Assembly (NCBI RefSeq): GCF_044788715.1
Contig: NZ_CP173170.1
Span: 3,348,001 to 3,412,000 of the forward strand
DNA from: Methylotuvimicrobium sp018830325
GTDB taxonomy: Bacteria; Pseudomonadota; Gammaproteobacteria; Methylococcales; Methylomonadaceae
Direction: 5' to 3'
Length of the DNA stretch: 64,000 bases
The notes beneath the pieces are model-generated. The model was not told the origin of the DNA, did not search any database, and saw only the letters and a list, made by a program, of their open reading frames with translations. Position numbers and translations under genes: made by a program. Every line of letters starts with the position of its first letter. Within the stretch, counting starts at the first letter, position 1. Of this stretch, positions 34,234-43,023 are shown piece by piece.

Positions 34234-35070
34234 CTAATTTTTCCATTCTTCTCTGGCGGTCGGCCCCAAGCTGTGCTTGGAAGACTGAGTATGTTCACCC
34301 GAAAACAAGCGCAGACCGAACCAACCACCCGCCATAAGATAAAATAGGCCTCCCGGCACCCACATGATCAAGCCGGCCAATTGTTGATCTTGAAGGTTGA
34401 GCAAATCGTCGTAGAACGGGGTTTGCGAAAAGGTCAGCAAGGCTCCGAGCATGCCGGTGCTCATTAGCGTCAATAATAAAGCCGGCAGAACAGTTAAAGT
34501 ACGCCTTAGCAAAATTGACCACCAAAATAAGCCTGAGGTGATTGCGAAACTCAAGTGCTCGGCAAGATGCCACCAGGGATTCACCAGCGCCAGATTATAA
34601 AAAACCGGCATATGCCAGAACCAAATCATGAGACTTTGCAGGATGCCGGTCCGCAACGGATGACGGCTCAGCCTTAAAAAAGGCTTCCACAACCGTATTC
34701 CCGTTGCTCCGCTTGCCGCAAACCATTGCGGTAAAGGCCTAGCCAGTACATAAAGCGGGGCGATAACGACCAGTATCAGCATGTGTTGAACCATGTGCAG
34801 GGCCGAGCTTTTATCGAACCACCCGCCCGTACTACCGAACATCGTCATGGCAGCGAGGAGACTGGCTCCATGAAACAGCAGTCGGCGATTTTTGGTAGGC
34901 CGGATGCGACCGGCACCGACGACATAGAGCATCCAAAGAGCGGCCGGCAACAGTCCGCCGAGCATGGCCGATAATCGCGCTTCGCTAGCATCCTCACCCC
35001 AGCCATGCGCCTGTGCGGGATTCATTGGCAAAGCCGAGACCGCCAACAATAACGCGAGCCTTACAAACAT
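34234..35070 (-). CDS. ctaG: Cytochrome c oxidase assembly protein, CtaG (caa3) type
   Basis: 278 residues with signal peptide (LLLAVSALPMNPAQAHGWGEDA) and about six or seven membrane helices. CtaG_caa3 landmarks: KSSALHMVQHMLILVVIAPLYVLARP (conserved HMxQHM), SLMIWFWHMPVFYNLAL and WWHLAEHLSF. In other bacteria this family is needed for insertion of CuB or heme in the oxidase. It lies downstream of the subunit I-III gene and a small membrane protein, overlapping the latter by 10 bases. Confidence 0.88.
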   Translation of the reverse strand: MFVRLALLLAVSALPMNPAQAHGWGEDASEARLSAMLGGLLPAALWMLYVVGAGRIRPTKNRRLLFHGASLLAAMTMFGSTGGWFDKSSALHMVQHMLILVVIAPLYVLARPLPQWFAASGATGIRLWKPFLRLSRHPLRTGILQSLMIWFWHMPVFYNLALVNPWWHLAEHLSFAITSGLFWWSILLRRTLTVLPALLLTLMSTGMLGALLTFSQTPFYDDLLNLQDQQLAGLIMWVPGGLFYLMAGGWFGLRLFSGEHTQSSKHSLGPTAREEWKN

Positions 35071-35477
35071 GGCGGTAATAGCAGCGACATGAGCCCTTGA
35101 CTCAGCGTCACGACGGCACCCAACAAATTGATGCCGGCGCCCAACCCGGCAATAAACGCATTGATTTCGGAATCGGCATCATTGTTGCCGAAACGCGCCG
35201 CGCGCCAACAATTATTCGCCCAAAACAACAACAAAGCGGTTACGGCTACGGAGCCGACCATCAGCGCCGTATTGATCCAGGTGAAAGCACCCTGTTCGAT
35301 AGGCGGCGGTGCTTGTTCGCAGAACAATGCCAAGGCTCCATACTTCACGATAAACCAAAGGATCCAGACCGTGAGTCCGAAAGCCAGTTGCATTGGATGA
35401 TATACTTCGCGCGGCCACATTTTCGGTTTTCTGACGCGTTCTTTTGTCCGGTAGCTGCGTTGCGAAAACAGTTTCAT
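35061..35477 (-). CDS. Small membrane protein of the oxidase cluster
   Basis: 138 residues with three hydrophobic helices (LAFGLTVWILWFIVKYGALALF, TALMVGSVAVTALLLFWA, LGAGINLLGAVVTLSQGLMSLLL). I do not recognise a named family. Position between ctaDE and ctaG and the 10-base overlap with ctaG argue for a role in the oxidase. The first 25 codons lie in the left arm of an 80-bp inverted duplication (35401-35563), so an internal start at M20 (35420) is possible. Confidence 0.7.
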   Translation of the reverse strand: MKLFSQRSYRTKERVRKPKMWPREVYHPMQLAFGLTVWILWFIVKYGALALFCEQAPPPIEQGAFTWINTALMVGSVAVTALLLFWANNCWRAARFGNNDADSEINAFIAGLGAGINLLGAVVTLSQGLMSLLLPPCL

Positions 35478-35563
35478 AGCTTGCTATGCGCCTGTTTTCG
35501 CGCCTTGCTACCGAACAAAATAGCATTGCCATAAAAGCCGAAAACATGACCGCGCGAAGTATA
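35401..35563. repeat. Long imperfect inverted duplication at a gene start
   Basis: Bases 35401-35479 and 35484-35563 are inverted copies with roughly 70-75 percent match and a 4-base centre. Matching blocks include TATACTTCGCGCGG, ATTTTCGG, GGTAGC and GCGAAAACAG. The left arm codes for the start of the small membrane protein (35061-35477); the right arm has a matching short frame on the plus strand (MRLFSRLATEQN, compared with MKLFSQRSYRTK). Confidence 0.75.
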
Positions 35564-35574
35564 CGTCGACAACA

Positions 35575-38097
35575 TCAAGCGCTTCTCCAAGCAATGGGCA
35601 ACAGAATGACGGCGATAAAAGCCAGCCAGAAAACGGCGGTCGTATAAAGCCACCAGGGTTTCACGACGGCTATTTCATAGGGCGCCGCCTTGCCGACATA
35701 GCCATAAGCTACCCGAATGGCCTGCAGTGTCGCCATGATCACGGCGAGTCCGCTGTGAAACAATTGATACATCAGTATCACTGAGATCACGGCATCATGG
35801 GCTGTTTGTGTTGCAACCAGTGACGAAGCCGACCAGGTCCAGATTAGTACACCACAATGAGCCGAGCCGATCGCCGCTATCGACCACAATTGTCCTTGCA
35901 GATGGTCATCCTTACCCTCGCGTAAGCGTCGAACGATAAAATGATGCCAAAATGTTGCGATTGTGAGCAATACACCGCTAATCAGCAACGGCTGCCAAGC
36001 CAACGGTGCCGAATCGGGCGCTTGCCAATGCGGCGCTACGATCCGCAAATAGAGCCAACCGAAAAGTATGGACAAAAATAGCGCGCCGTCGGCCAACAGC
36101 GTTACGACCATGCCCCACAAACCGGGTCCATTGAAAGTGCGCGAATGCAGTTGCGGATAGCCGGGTTTCGCGGCAGAATCAGAATCCGTTTCAAGAAAGG
36201 CGCCGTTTTTCCATGACCACCGTAGTAGCAACACCAGGCTGACCGCTACCGCAATCAAGGCTAGGTTATTATTTCGGATTAAAAGACTGATACATAACCC
36301 GGACAACGTCAAAGCCGAGAAAAAAGGCAGCCAGGAATTACCGGGCAAATGAATGATTTCTCGGATAGCGCCGGAAACCGGGTCGCAGCCCCAGGTTTCG
36401 CGCCTGCCGTGATCGATTTCGGATAAACTGTGATGTCCTTCGGCTATGGTTGCTTGCAGATCGGGGCTATCCCACATCGGATGCCGCGTCGAACAGTCCG
36501 GCAAGCTGATGAAATTATAGGGTTGGGGCGGCGTATCGGTCGCCCATTCGAGCGTGTCAGCCTGCCAGGGATTGGTACCGGCAAGGTGACCGAAGCGGAA
36601 ATGCAATACGATATCGAGCAAAACCATCGCGATACCCATGGCCATGATAAAACCGCCCATCGACGATATGCTGTTGGGCAGTTCCCAGCCTAATCCGGAC
36701 GGATAGGTGTAAACGCGTCTCGGCATACCGAGCAAGCCGGTCAGATGCATCACCAAAAATGTCGTGTTAAAGCCGACAAACGTCAGCCAGAAGCCCCAGC
36801 GCGCGAGTTTGTCCGACGGCATTCGCCCCGAGAAATGCGGCAACCAGTAATAAAGACCCGCCAGCAAAGGAAAGAGCATGCCGCCGACCATTACATAATG
36901 CAAATGCGCGACGACGAAATGCGTGTCGTGCACCTGCCAGTTAAACGGCACCAAGGCCAGCATGACGCCGGTCAATCCGCCTATCATGAAGATAAATAGA
37001 AAGCCGACCAGCCATAACATCGGCACATGATAAACGGGCCTCCCCGTCCACAGGGTCGCCAGCCAGGCGAATAGTTGAATGCCGGTAGGAATCGCCACCA
37101 GCATGCTAGCCATCGAGAAAAACGCCTGCGCCAATTGCGGAATCCCGACCGTAAACATGTGATGCACCCACAAACCGAAACTGATGAATCCCGTCGAGAT
37201 AATGGCCAGCACGATCCATCGATAGCCGACGATGGGTTGGCGCGAGAACACCGGCAACAGGGTCGAAACGATACCCGCAGCCGGTAAGAAAATAATATAG
37301 ACTTCGGGGTGGCCGAACAGCCAGAATAGATGTTGCCAGAGAATCGGGTCGCCGCCCCGTGCGACATCGAAGAACGGCATGCCGGCTGCGCGCTCCAGTT
37401 CCAACAGGATGCTGCCTAGTATCAGCGGCGGAAAGCCAAACACGATCATCAGCGCCATGACCAGAATGTACCAGCAAAAGAGCGGCATATGCAGCAATGC
37501 CATGCCGGAAGTGCGTGTACGCAAAATCGAAACGGTCAGTTCGATGCCGGCCGATACCGCCGATATCTCGATAAACGTGATGCCGAGTAGCCAGAAGTCG
37601 ACGTTCGGTCCCGGCGAGTAAACGTCATTGGTCAACGGCGTGTACATAAACCAGCCTGCGGCCGGCGCGATGCCCAACACTAAGCTCGACATCAATATAA
37701 GACTGCCGAAAAGGTAACACCAATAACCGAAAGCGCTGAGACGCGGAAACACCAAATCGCGTGCGCCGATCATTTTCGGGATTAGATACATCGCCAGCCC
37801 TTCGAGCACGGGCACCGCGAACAGGAACATCATGACCGTTCCATGCATCGTAAACAGCTGATCATAAAGTTTCGGTTCGATGATGTCCTGCTCGGGCAAT
37901 GCCAGTTGCGTGCGCATTAGCATCGCAATCAATCCGCCGATCAGAAAGAAGATGCCGCCCGTGACCATGAAGCGAATGCCGACCGTCGTATGGTTGACGA
38001 TAGTCAGTGCGCGCCAGCCGCTCGGATTTCCCCAGACCTTGAGAAATTCGTCTTGCAGAGCGGCCCCAGCCTTTCGGATTTCGTTATTCGTATTCAT
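35575..38097 (-). CDS. ctaD: Cytochrome c oxidase subunit I-III fusion (aa3 type)
   Basis: About 840 residues from the ATG at 38097. Subunit I part: FTMHGTVMMFLF (heme a His), WQHLFWLFGHPEVYIIFLP (CuB His and cross-linked Tyr), WVHHMFTVG (His pair), DTHFVVAHLHYVMVGG (heme a3 and heme a His). The C-terminal 200 residues are subunit III (GPGLWGMVVTLLADGALFLS, TFWHHFIVRRLREG, MYQLFHSGLAVIMATLQAI). Such I-III fusions occur in several aerobes. It overlaps ctaC by 14 bases and is followed by the small membrane protein and ctaG. Confidence 0.93.
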   Translation of the reverse strand: MNTNNEIRKAGAALQDEFLKVWGNPSGWRALTIVNHTTVGIRFMVTGGIFFLIGGLIAMLMRTQLALPEQDIIEPKLYDQLFTMHGTVMMFLFAVPVLEGLAMYLIPKMIGARDLVFPRLSAFGYWCYLFGSLILMSSLVLGIAPAAGWFMYTPLTNDVYSPGPNVDFWLLGITFIEISAVSAGIELTVSILRTRTSGMALLHMPLFCWYILVMALMIVFGFPPLILGSILLELERAAGMPFFDVARGGDPILWQHLFWLFGHPEVYIIFLPAAGIVSTLLPVFSRQPIVGYRWIVLAIISTGFISFGLWVHHMFTVGIPQLAQAFFSMASMLVAIPTGIQLFAWLATLWTGRPVYHVPMLWLVGFLFIFMIGGLTGVMLALVPFNWQVHDTHFVVAHLHYVMVGGMLFPLLAGLYYWLPHFSGRMPSDKLARWGFWLTFVGFNTTFLVMHLTGLLGMPRRVYTYPSGLGWELPNSISSMGGFIMAMGIAMVLLDIVLHFRFGHLAGTNPWQADTLEWATDTPPQPYNFISLPDCSTRHPMWDSPDLQATIAEGHHSLSEIDHGRRETWGCDPVSGAIREIIHLPGNSWLPFFSALTLSGLCISLLIRNNNLALIAVAVSLVLLLRWSWKNGAFLETDSDSAAKPGYPQLHSRTFNGPGLWGMVVTLLADGALFLSILFGWLYLRIVAPHWQAPDSAPLAWQPLLISGVLLTIATFWHHFIVRRLREGKDDHLQGQLWSIAAIGSAHCGVLIWTWSASSLVATQTAHDAVISVILMYQLFHSGLAVIMATLQAIRVAYGYVGKAAPYEIAVVKPWWLYTTAVFWLAFIAVILLPIAWRSA

Positions 38098-38785
38098 ATG
38101 CCTCCAGCCACGACTCAAAATCTTCAAGCGAATGAACCTGAACCTCCAGCATCATATGGGCGTGGCCCACTCCGCAAAATTCCGCGCACTTCCCTAACAA
38201 ACGACCCGGCGCATCGGCTTCGATCCGCAAGATGTTGGTGCGGCCCGGAATCATATCGAGCTTACCGGCCAACCTCGGTACCCAAAACGAATGAATGACA
38301 TCGGCACTGGTCACATGGATATCGACCGGCGTCCCGGCCGGCAGATGCAGTTCGTTAATCAGCACGATATCGGTATCGGGATAGCGGACTTCCCACCACC
38401 ATTGATGCCCGATGACATCGATTCGCGGCACCGACTGCCCGGCAACGGGTAAAGGCAGCATGCGATAGCCCATCGGAATGCCGAAGCTTAGCAGCGCTAC
38501 GATGCCGACGATAGGCAGCACCAATCCGCCGCCGATGATCCAGTTTTGATTGATTTTATCGGCTTGCGCTTTGGTAAGCGATCGCGGTTTGCGCCGCATC
38601 GCATAAATCCATAAAGCCATGACGACCAGCAATACGGTAAGCGAAAAACCGAACATCCCCCACCACAGCCTGCTTACGGCAAGGGAGGAGGGTCCTGCGG
38701 GATTTAAAATGGATTGAGGGCTGCTGCAGCCGCTCAGCAAACTCAGCGTGATAATTAGCGCGGGTAAGGTTAAACTTGGAATCAT
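38084..38785 (-). CDS. ctaC: Cytochrome c oxidase subunit II
   Basis: About 233 residues from the ATG at 38785. N-terminal signal with lipobox (LLSGC, Cys20), two membrane helices, then the CuA domain: HQWWWEVRYP, VIHSFWVPRLAGKLDMIPGR and the CuA ligands in CAEFCGVGHAHMMLEV. The open frame extends upstream to 39301, but that part runs antisense to the DUF2231 gene and is unlike any subunit II, so it is rejected. No cytochrome c domain is attached. Confidence 0.93.
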   Translation of the reverse strand: MIPSLTLPALIITLSLLSGCSSPQSILNPAGPSSLAVSRLWWGMFGFSLTVLLVVMALWIYAMRRKPRSLTKAQADKINQNWIIGGGLVLPIVGIVALLSFGIPMGYRMLPLPVAGQSVPRIDVIGHQWWWEVRYPDTDIVLINELHLPAGTPVDIHVTSADVIHSFWVPRLAGKLDMIPGRTNILRIEADAPGRLLGKCAEFCGVGHAHMMLEVQVHSLEDFESWLEAYEYE

Positions 38786-38824
38786 CGTCGATAATTCCGA
38801 CTTCAACCGAGAAAGGAGAGCGTT

Positions 38825-39277
38825 ATGGCGAAAGAACCCATCATCAGCCGCATGTCCATCGGCGGACATCCGATCCATCCGATGTTGATTCATTTTCCGG
38901 TCGCCTTTTTGCTTGGCTTGGTAGGCGCCGATTTGGCCTATCTCTATACGACGGACCCATTTTGGATTCGAGTCGGTTTGTGGCTGGCGGGTCTTGGCAG
39001 CCTCGGCGGCTGGTTTGCGGGGATGGCAGGCTTGATCGACCTGGTACTCGTTCCGCGCATCCGAAATTTGCCGATCGCGTGGATCCATGCGTTGCTGGCC
39101 GTCATGACCCTGGCGCTGGCTTCGTTCAATTGGGCATTGCGCTTTCATGACGAAAGCGGCTTCGATCTTTGGTATTTGTATGTTTCGCTGCTGACGGCGG
39201 CGCTGATTGCCGTTACCAGCATGCTGGGAGGGCAATTGGTTTATGGACATGGCGTCGGGGTTCACCCCGAGCCTTGA
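38825..39277 (+). CDS. DUF2231 membrane protein
   Basis: 150 residues, starting MAKEPIISRMSIGGHPIHPM, with the DUF2231 hallmark GHPIHPMLIHFPVAFLLG and about four membrane helices. The conserved His residues could bind heme or metal. It is divergent from ctaC, 39 bases away, so the two share a promoter region. Proteins of this family often accompany oxidase or cytochrome genes; function is unproven. Confidence 0.85.
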   Translation: MAKEPIISRMSIGGHPIHPMLIHFPVAFLLGLVGADLAYLYTTDPFWIRVGLWLAGLGSLGGWFAGMAGLIDLVLVPRIRNLPIAWIHALLAVMTLALASFNWALRFHDESGFDLWYLYVSLLTAALIAVTSMLGGQLVYGHGVGVHPEP

Positions 39278-39310
39278 TATAGTCACCTTGAGATATCTCA
39301 CAGTCGACTC

Positions 39311-39715
39311 CTAAAAAGGCTTGGTTAGCACAATCCAAACGATGGCCGGAATCATTATCGCCGCCGTAATTCCTATCACGGCGCACGGCAGGGCCAAGTT
39401 ATTATCGAGCGCTTGCTCTGTGCGAATTAGAATCCAGCCGTTAAGAGCATGACACAATACGAGTATCACGACCAGACTTAGCTTCAAAATGAGCCATCGG
39501 TCGATAATGCCGCCGGTTAGGAACAAACCAGTACCCGAAGCGATCGCGACCAGCGCGGCCGGCGTTGCGAGCCTGCTGAAGACCTTGAGCGTCAAGGCTT
39601 GGTGGCTTTGCTCTTCACTATCAGAAAAAATCCCTGTAATCAGCGCATTCAGATAAAGCAATGAACCGCACCAACAGATCACAGCCGCTATGTGTAAAAG
39701 CAAAAGCCAAAGCAT
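39311..39715 (-). CDS. CopD/DUF2269-like membrane protein
   Basis: 134 residues, four predicted membrane helices: MLWLLLLHIAAVICWCGSLLYL, FSRLATPAALVAIASGTGLFLTG, LILKLSLVVILVLCHALNGW, and a C-terminal helix (AVIGITAAIMIPAIVWIVL). The first-helix His with WxGSL and the ALNGW segment resemble CopD/YozB-type integral proteins that may bind heme or copper. Convergent with the DUF2231 gene; a link to the oxidase cluster is by position only. Confidence 0.65.
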   Translation of the reverse strand: MLWLLLLHIAAVICWCGSLLYLNALITGIFSDSEEQSHQALTLKVFSRLATPAALVAIASGTGLFLTGGIIDRWLILKLSLVVILVLCHALNGWILIRTEQALDNNLALPCAVIGITAAIMIPAIVWIVLTKPF

Positions 39716-39765
39716 ATTGTTCCCCTTCGAGTTTCCAAGTTTTTCCTACACCTTCATAAAGTTAC

Positions 39766-40374
39766 CTGATTAGCAAGTTTCTTCAGCTAAAGCCCAAAGA
39801 TCAGCAATTCCCTTGCAGGACGGGGTTCGCAAACCATCCGCGTCAAGCGAAAAAAACGGCCAACCCACATCACGCTCTTTCCCAAGCTCCAGCTTGGGCA
39901 AGACATCCCGGAAGCTCCCCCTTCGACAAGGGTCTCCTGAGCGTAGCCGAAGGGCTCAGGGCAAGAGCTTCCTGAGACCGACACAACCTCCGCACATTCT
40001 CAATCAACCCCGGCTCGCTCGTTTAATTTTTATCCTGATTAGCAAATTTCTTCAGCTAAAGCCCAAAGATCAGCATATCCTTAGCAGGACGGGGTTCGCA
40101 AGCCATGCGCGTCAAGCTAAAACGGCCACCCCACATCACGCTCTTTCCCAAGCTCCAGCTTGGGAAAGCCCCCCCGGAAGCTCCAGCTTCCTGAGACCGA
40201 CACAACCTCCGCACATTCTCAATCAACCCCGGCTCGCTCGTTCAATCTTTCTTGATTGTCGGGAAGCTAGAGCTTCCTGAACAGGTTAACCCCGCCCCGC
40301 AGAAGTGGCTGCGACTACGACTGCCCCCTGCTCGGACACTTGGCTTCGGCAAGCTGAAGCATCTTGCTAATCAG
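39766..40374. mobile_element. Two CCTGATTAGCAAG MITEs, tandem or partly nested
   Basis: The first copy starts CCTGATTAGCAAG at 39766 and runs to about 40032 without a right end; a second starts CCTGATTAGCAAA at 40033 and ends CTTGCTAATCAGG at 40362-40374. Flanks TAAAGTTA (left) and TGAAGTTA (right) look like an 8-bp target duplication with one change, as for the element at 6806-8821. The copies carry AAGCTCCAGCTTGGG-type palindromes and no genes. Confidence 0.82.
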
Positions 40375-40513
40375 GTGAAGTTAATCAATTTTCGAGTATT
40401 AAGGGAGTGAATTCAAAGTCCATTGACTATGATTCATTGCCTTGGAGAATTCAAGCCTCGGGACTTATGACGAGCAGCCCAGTGCCGAAATCTAACCGGC
40501 AAGAGATACGCAA

Positions 40514-42019
40514 TTAGTTTCGCGTATAGCGATGTTTCACGCCTGCGGGAAAATAGTCGGGATCGGCAAAGACATGTAAAGTCAGTTTGGGCAGCTGTCT
40601 TTCCGGTGGTGTGTAATGAGCGAATTCGCTGTTCAGGCGTAATAATTCCAGGCGAATCGATTCCGCGATCGTCGGCGCCATGGCTTCGGTCGCCTTGATG
40701 TCGGGTAATAATTCTACGGCAATATGCAAAACCTTATTTCCCTCACTGGTTTCCTGCGTTTCCAAAACAAATTTACCGGTGACCCAACGCATGATGTCGG
40801 GTTTTTCCAAACCGACCGATACATTTTCGGGATAAATATTGGCGCCGTAATAGGATACGGTAAAGTCGGCACGCCCGAATACAAAAACGAATGGCAATTT
40901 TCGCGGCTGAAAATTCTCCGGCAGCCCCAGACCGCTTGAAGAACTTATTCCTTGCGATTCGAGGAATTTCCACATCGTATCGTATGGGATTAATCCGCCT
41001 TTATCGGCGATGTGATAGCGAACTAGAGGAACGCTATTTTCACCCGACACGACCAAAGTCCCTTCGTGCATTTCGAAAAACCGGCTGATTGGATCATACT
41101 GTACCAGCGTCGGTAAGCGCGATTCGCCGAATAATTGACGCGCGGCGCTAGGATGCTTGGCCAACCAGCGGCGAATTGCTATGCTCAGCGGGGTTTCGTT
41201 ACCCAGTACGCCTCCATCCGCGGTACCGTACAAGGAAGCCGTATCGAAACACGGCGCGGTCGAACCTGTGCGCTTGCCGATCAATTCACGCCATTCCTCG
41301 CTGAATACTTCACCGGCAAATACCAATTTAGGTCGGTAGGTGTGCCAGTTTATGCCTTCGGCACTGCCGGCATCGATTACGTCTTTGACGAATGGCGGAT
41401 AACCCAACAGAACCGTTTGCTCGAAATGCGGCGCTAGCTCTCGGACTACTCGAAAAATCTCGGCTTTATTATTGCCCGGGGTCGCTACCATCAATGGATA
41501 ACCTTTTCGGGCTAGGTGCCAGCAACAGGAGGTCGTAAACAAACCGCCGACCCAATTGCCCAGGGCAAAACAAACGATGACCAGGGTGCTTTGTTCGTGC
41601 GCGCGGAAACTGTCGCGAAAAACTTGCTCGAAGCGTAGTGCCACATCCAGTTCGTAAGCGGCGGAGCGAGGCCAGAAAGTCGGCCGGCCGGTAGAACCGG
41701 AAGATACCGCCACACGATCAGCCCCCGCTAGGGTTCCTCCCAAGCAGCGATCCGGTAAAGGGTACGACTGCATATAATCGCTTTTGCCCATCAGCGGCAA
41801 ATCGCTGAATTGTTGATAAGTTGTTATGTCGCCCGGATTGATTTGCCGCGAGTCGAGAAAATGACGATAAGCGGGGACTTCAGCCGCACAGCGTTGAAAC
41901 AATTTCAGTACATCCTCTTGTGCGTCGATATCCTTATGATCCGTCAGCAATTCATCTAAAGGGGTATTGAAAAAGCGATTAAATAGGGCGTCGTTAGCGG
42001 GCTTTAACGGGTTGGACAT
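40514..42019 (-). CDS. Phenylacetate-CoA ligase-family (adenylate-forming) protein
   Basis: 501 residues. The AMP-binding signature VAVSSGSTGRPTFWP lies near residue 110-125; LFTTSCCWHLARKG, YDTMWKFLE and the FVFGRADFTVSYYGANIYPENV C-terminal hinge region follow the PaaK-like plan. The substrate is unknown; no aromatic-degradation or NRPS genes are adjacent. It appears monocistronic, with repeats on both sides. Confidence 0.78.
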   Translation of the reverse strand: MSNPLKPANDALFNRFFNTPLDELLTDHKDIDAQEDVLKLFQRCAAEVPAYRHFLDSRQINPGDITTYQQFSDLPLMGKSDYMQSYPLPDRCLGGTLAGADRVAVSSGSTGRPTFWPRSAAYELDVALRFEQVFRDSFRAHEQSTLVIVCFALGNWVGGLFTTSCCWHLARKGYPLMVATPGNNKAEIFRVVRELAPHFEQTVLLGYPPFVKDVIDAGSAEGINWHTYRPKLVFAGEVFSEEWRELIGKRTGSTAPCFDTASLYGTADGGVLGNETPLSIAIRRWLAKHPSAARQLFGESRLPTLVQYDPISRFFEMHEGTLVVSGENSVPLVRYHIADKGGLIPYDTMWKFLESQGISSSSGLGLPENFQPRKLPFVFVFGRADFTVSYYGANIYPENVSVGLEKPDIMRWVTGKFVLETQETSEGNKVLHIAVELLPDIKATEAMAPTIAESIRLELLRLNSEFAHYTPPERQLPKLTLHVFADPDYFPAGVKHRYTRN

Positions 42020-42077
42020 GGCGATTTCCTAACATTTTTGTTTAAGAAGATTTATTGTCATGCTTTTCGCTCTTTCG

Positions 42078-42139
42078 GAGTGTGTCAATGACTTTGAGAC
42101 ACCAAGTTGATTTATTTAGTGTCTAATTGTTGTGTATTT
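42078..42139 (-). mobile_element. Solo terminal fragment of the IS3-family element
   Basis: About 60 bp starting GTGTGTCAATGACTTTGAGA match the right end of the IS at 7012-8654 (bases 8594-8655 in the other orientation) with at most one or two changes; nothing else of the IS is present. It is a footprint of a former insertion or a rearrangement point. Confidence 0.85.
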
Positions 42140-42420
42140 TTGCTTCTCGGCAATTGCTGAGTTACATGGATGTAATGAATGCAGAAAATGCAGGAGCATT
42201 TTTCTGCCCTGCATCGCCTAAAGCGCCTACTGTTGGTGCCCTAATACACGCCATCCATGGCGTAATGCAAAATCTGCATTCATACCATCCTTGGCAATCA
42301 GTCGCCGCCGTCAAGCCTACACGGATGTATTCACGGCGTCCTGTCAAGAGAGTAATCGTACCCTCTTCCACGCTCAGTGTATCAAAAAGCAATCATTGAC
42401 TATTTCCTAAATGGTTTATT
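42140..42420. other. Gene-free repeat stretch
   Basis: Holds GTATTCACGGCGTCCTGTCA (about 42326-42345), a repeat seen again near 51880-51900. No supportable gene. Confidence 0.55.
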
Positions 42421-42738
42421 TATACCTTTCGCACTTCAAATTTCGGTAGTGCCTTAGGAGGCACCGGGGTGTTCGGCAAAGGCTTTGCCAGCATGGAGCT
42501 GGCATAGAGCCTACATGGATGTATTCACGGCGTCCTTTGACGGGCACCCCGGTGCCGAATTTTGATCTCCGATGGGTATAGTAGGAAAGAGAACTGTTTC
42601 AACTGCTAACGCGAACATAGCCTTATTTTTCATTGAAAGTACCCGGCTCTGTGCCAGCATCCATGCTGGAAAAGCCTCTGTCGAGCCCCGCCGGCGCACC
42701 CTTAGGCACTGTCGAAATTTAAAGTACGAAAGGTCCTT
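42421..42738. mobile_element. About 315-bp MITE with 33-bp inverted ends
   Basis: The left arm (about 42424-42456, CCTTTCGCACTTCAAATTTC) and right arm (about 42701-42735, inverted, CGAAATTTAAAGTACGAAAG) are near complements. Single left ends of the same family occur at about 55229-55262 and 61472-61505. The interior carries the CACGGCGTCC repeat. The 285 bases to the next gene hold nothing recognised. Confidence 0.75.
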
Positions 42739-43023
42739 CCTGTTGATTATTTAACCTTATCATCATGTAAATAAAGGGTGACCCGAGGACTTTAATATTT
42801 AAAAAGCGGACACCGTTACTTAGCGATAGGTTTATTCAGCGGATTGCTGTTGATTTTGCCTTAGACTATTGACTTCTAAAAGGTGTAAGAGTACATCCTT
42901 GAAATACTAACGGCAAAGCTAATCGCCATGGAGAGGCAAAATTATTTCAGAATTAATAAGCTAAAGCTTTGCGATAGTGAGTACTGAAACACTACAATTA
43001 TTTTAATTCATGGGGAAGCGGCA

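Noticed and set aside
38786..39301. Long N-terminal extension of the cytochrome oxidase subunit II frame
   Set aside because: It runs antisense to the DUF2231 gene, has no membrane or subunit II features, and the lipoprotein start at 38785 fits the family.
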